Positions 13,340-14,153 of a DNA stretch of 14,153 nucleotides are shown piece after piece. Position numbers and translations under genes: made by a program. The notes under the pieces were generated by a model that was not told the DNA's origin, made no database searches, and worked only from the letters and a program-made list of their open reading frames with translations. Positions within the stretch are counted from its first letter, which is position 1. Each line of letters begins with the position of its first letter. This DNA is from an uncultured Verrucomicrobiota bacterium (lineage in GTDB: Bacteria; Verrucomicrobiota; Verrucomicrobiia; Limisphaerales; UBA9464), in assembly GCA_903930165.1 (NCBI GenBank), contig CAIYXO010000159.1, positions 1 through 14,153 of the forward strand. Reading direction: 5' to 3'.

Positions 13340-14153
13340 AGAAGAGGAACGCGAAGAAGGGTGATTTCGACGACATTCCATCCGTCCTGAAGGACATCCG
13401 GTCCGGTCGGATGGTGGTGGTGGTCGACGACGAGGACCGGGAGAACGAGGGCGACCTCGTCCTCGCCGCGGAAAAGGTCACGCCGGCGGCGGTCAACTTC
13501 ATGGCGAAGCACGCCCGTGGGCTCATCTGCGTTCCGACCACCGGCGATCGGCTCAAGCAGCTCGGTGTCGAGCAGATGGTCGTGCAGAACCGCGACACGT
13601 TCAAAACCGACTTCCAGGTGAGCGTGGACGCGGCCCGAGGCGTCACCACCGGCATCAGCGCGGCGGACCGCGCCCGGACCATCCAGATCATGGTGGATCC
13701 CACGGCCACCCCTGCCGACCTCGTCCAGCCGGGGCACATCTTCCCGCTGCGGTCGAAGCCCGGAGGAGTGCTGCGCCGGGCCGGACACACCGAGGCGGCG
13801 GTCGACCTCGCTTCCCTGGCCGGACTCCGGCCCGCCGGGGTGATTTGCGAGATCATGAACGACGACGGCACCATGGCGCGTCTTCCTGAGCTTCTCCGTT
13901 TCGCGAAGCGTCATCGCCTGAGGATCTGCACCATCGAGGACCTCATCGAGTTCCGCCGCACTTCCGAACGCCTCGTCGAGAAGGTGGAGGCCATCCGCAT
14001 GCCGACCGACTACGGAGAGTTCACGCTCCACCTCTACGAGTCCAAGGTCGACGGCACCCAGCATCTGGCGCTCGTGAAGGGCGAGGTTGCGGGGAAGAAG
14101 GGCGTGCTGGTCCGCGTCCACAGCGAATGCCTCACCGGCGACGTCTTCGGCTC
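13336..14153 (+). CDS. ribBA: Bifunctional 3,4-dihydroxy-2-butanone-4-phosphate synthase / GTP cyclohydrolase II (RibBA), C-terminus cut by window edge
   Basis: The visible 272 codons hold the complete N-terminal DHBP synthase domain, which makes the four-carbon precursor of riboflavin from ribulose 5-phosphate. Motifs: VVVDDEDRENEGDL (28-41, acidic metal site), RGLICVP (61-67), VSVDA (95-99), TTGISAADRA (104-113), PGHIFPLRSKPGGVLRRAGH (132-151), TEAAVDLA (152-159) and EIMNDDGTMAR (172-182). GTP cyclohydrolase II begins near residue 223 (PTDYGEF), and the window ends within RVHSECLTGDVFG, just after the first zinc-binding cysteine (C265); the CDC pair and catalytic residues lie beyond the edge. 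ATG 13336 begins a lysine-rich leader (MKKRNAKKG) before FDDIPSVLKDI, the normal start of the domain. The protein is cytosolic. No riboswitch precedes it, and functional link to the neighbours is not apparent. Confidence 0.95.
   Translation, partial: MKKRNAKKGDFDDIPSVLKDIRSGRMVVVVDDEDRENEGDLVLAAEKVTPAAVNFMAKHARGLICVPTTGDRLKQLGVEQMVVQNRDTFKTDFQVSVDAARGVTTGISAADRARTIQIMVDPTATPADLVQPGHIFPLRSKPGGVLRRAGHTEAAVDLASLAGLRPAGVICEIMNDDGTMARLPELLRFAKRHRLRICTIEDLIEFRRTSERLVEKVEAIRMPTDYGEFTLHLYESKVDGTQHLALVKGEVAGKKGVLVRVHSECLTGDVFG

Noticed and set aside
13087..14121. Minus-strand open frame of 344 codons opposite ribBA
   Set aside because: RibBA motifs on the plus strand are unambiguous over the whole stretch; the antisense frame has no recognisable feature.

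Overview
The window is GC-rich (rough impression, not calculated) and densely packed. It reads as a chromosomal segment of a free-living Gram-negative bacterium, most likely a member of the Verrucomicrobiota or a relative in the PVC group. The pointers are two secreted proteins ending in VPEP-type PEP-CTERM tails, a sugar-dehydrogenase-like protein of the COG2133 type, a large membrane protein fused to a spermidine-synthase-like domain, and a Tat-type lipoprotein signal on the transporter binding protein. I see no rRNA, tRNA, CRISPR array, insertion sequence, phage gene or attachment site. The taxonomic placement is inference from gene content.

Left part (1-10563, all on the minus strand). 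Read in the direction of transcription, the order is: a CPBP-family membrane protease (9805-10563), a NUDIX hydrolase (9257-9808), a 1050-residue polytopic protein with a spermidine-synthase-like methyltransferase-fold domain (6091-9243), a complete branched-chain-amino-acid-type ABC importer livK-livH-livM-livG-livF (1457-6094), and a secreted glucose/sorbosone-dehydrogenase-like beta-propeller protein that runs off the left edge (1-1314). Junctions are tight: ATGA overlaps at CPBP/NUDIX and at membrane protein/livK, 13 nt at NUDIX/membrane protein, 5 nt at livH/livM, a TTGA overlap at livM/livG and 1 nt at livG/livF. Only the livK-livH gap (103 nt, with a small hairpin) and the livF-dehydrogenase gap (142 nt) are larger. 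The nine genes could therefore form one transcription unit.

Middle (10564-10806) is a divergent intergenic region. To its right lies a small TPR-repeat protein gene (10807-11217, plus strand).

Right part (11233-14153, plus strand). Two tandem paralogous genes encode secreted, trypsin-fold serine proteases with intact His-Asp-Ser motifs and PEP-CTERM sorting tails. They are followed by the start of ribBA, the bifunctional riboflavin gene (DHBP synthase plus GTP cyclohydrolase II), which runs off the right edge just after the first zinc cysteine of its second domain.

How the genes may work together: LivK captures an amino acid or similar small solute outside the inner membrane, LivH/LivM form the channel and LivG/LivF hydrolyse ATP. 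The protease pair would be exported by Sec and anchored or sorted by an exosortase encoded elsewhere, and could release peptides and amino acids outside the cell; any link to the Liv importer is speculation. The most unusual features are the conserved-looking protease tandem and the coupling of the Liv operon to a CPBP protease, a NUDIX enzyme and a spermidine-synthase-like membrane protein. Nothing here amounts to a clearly new defence or mobile system.
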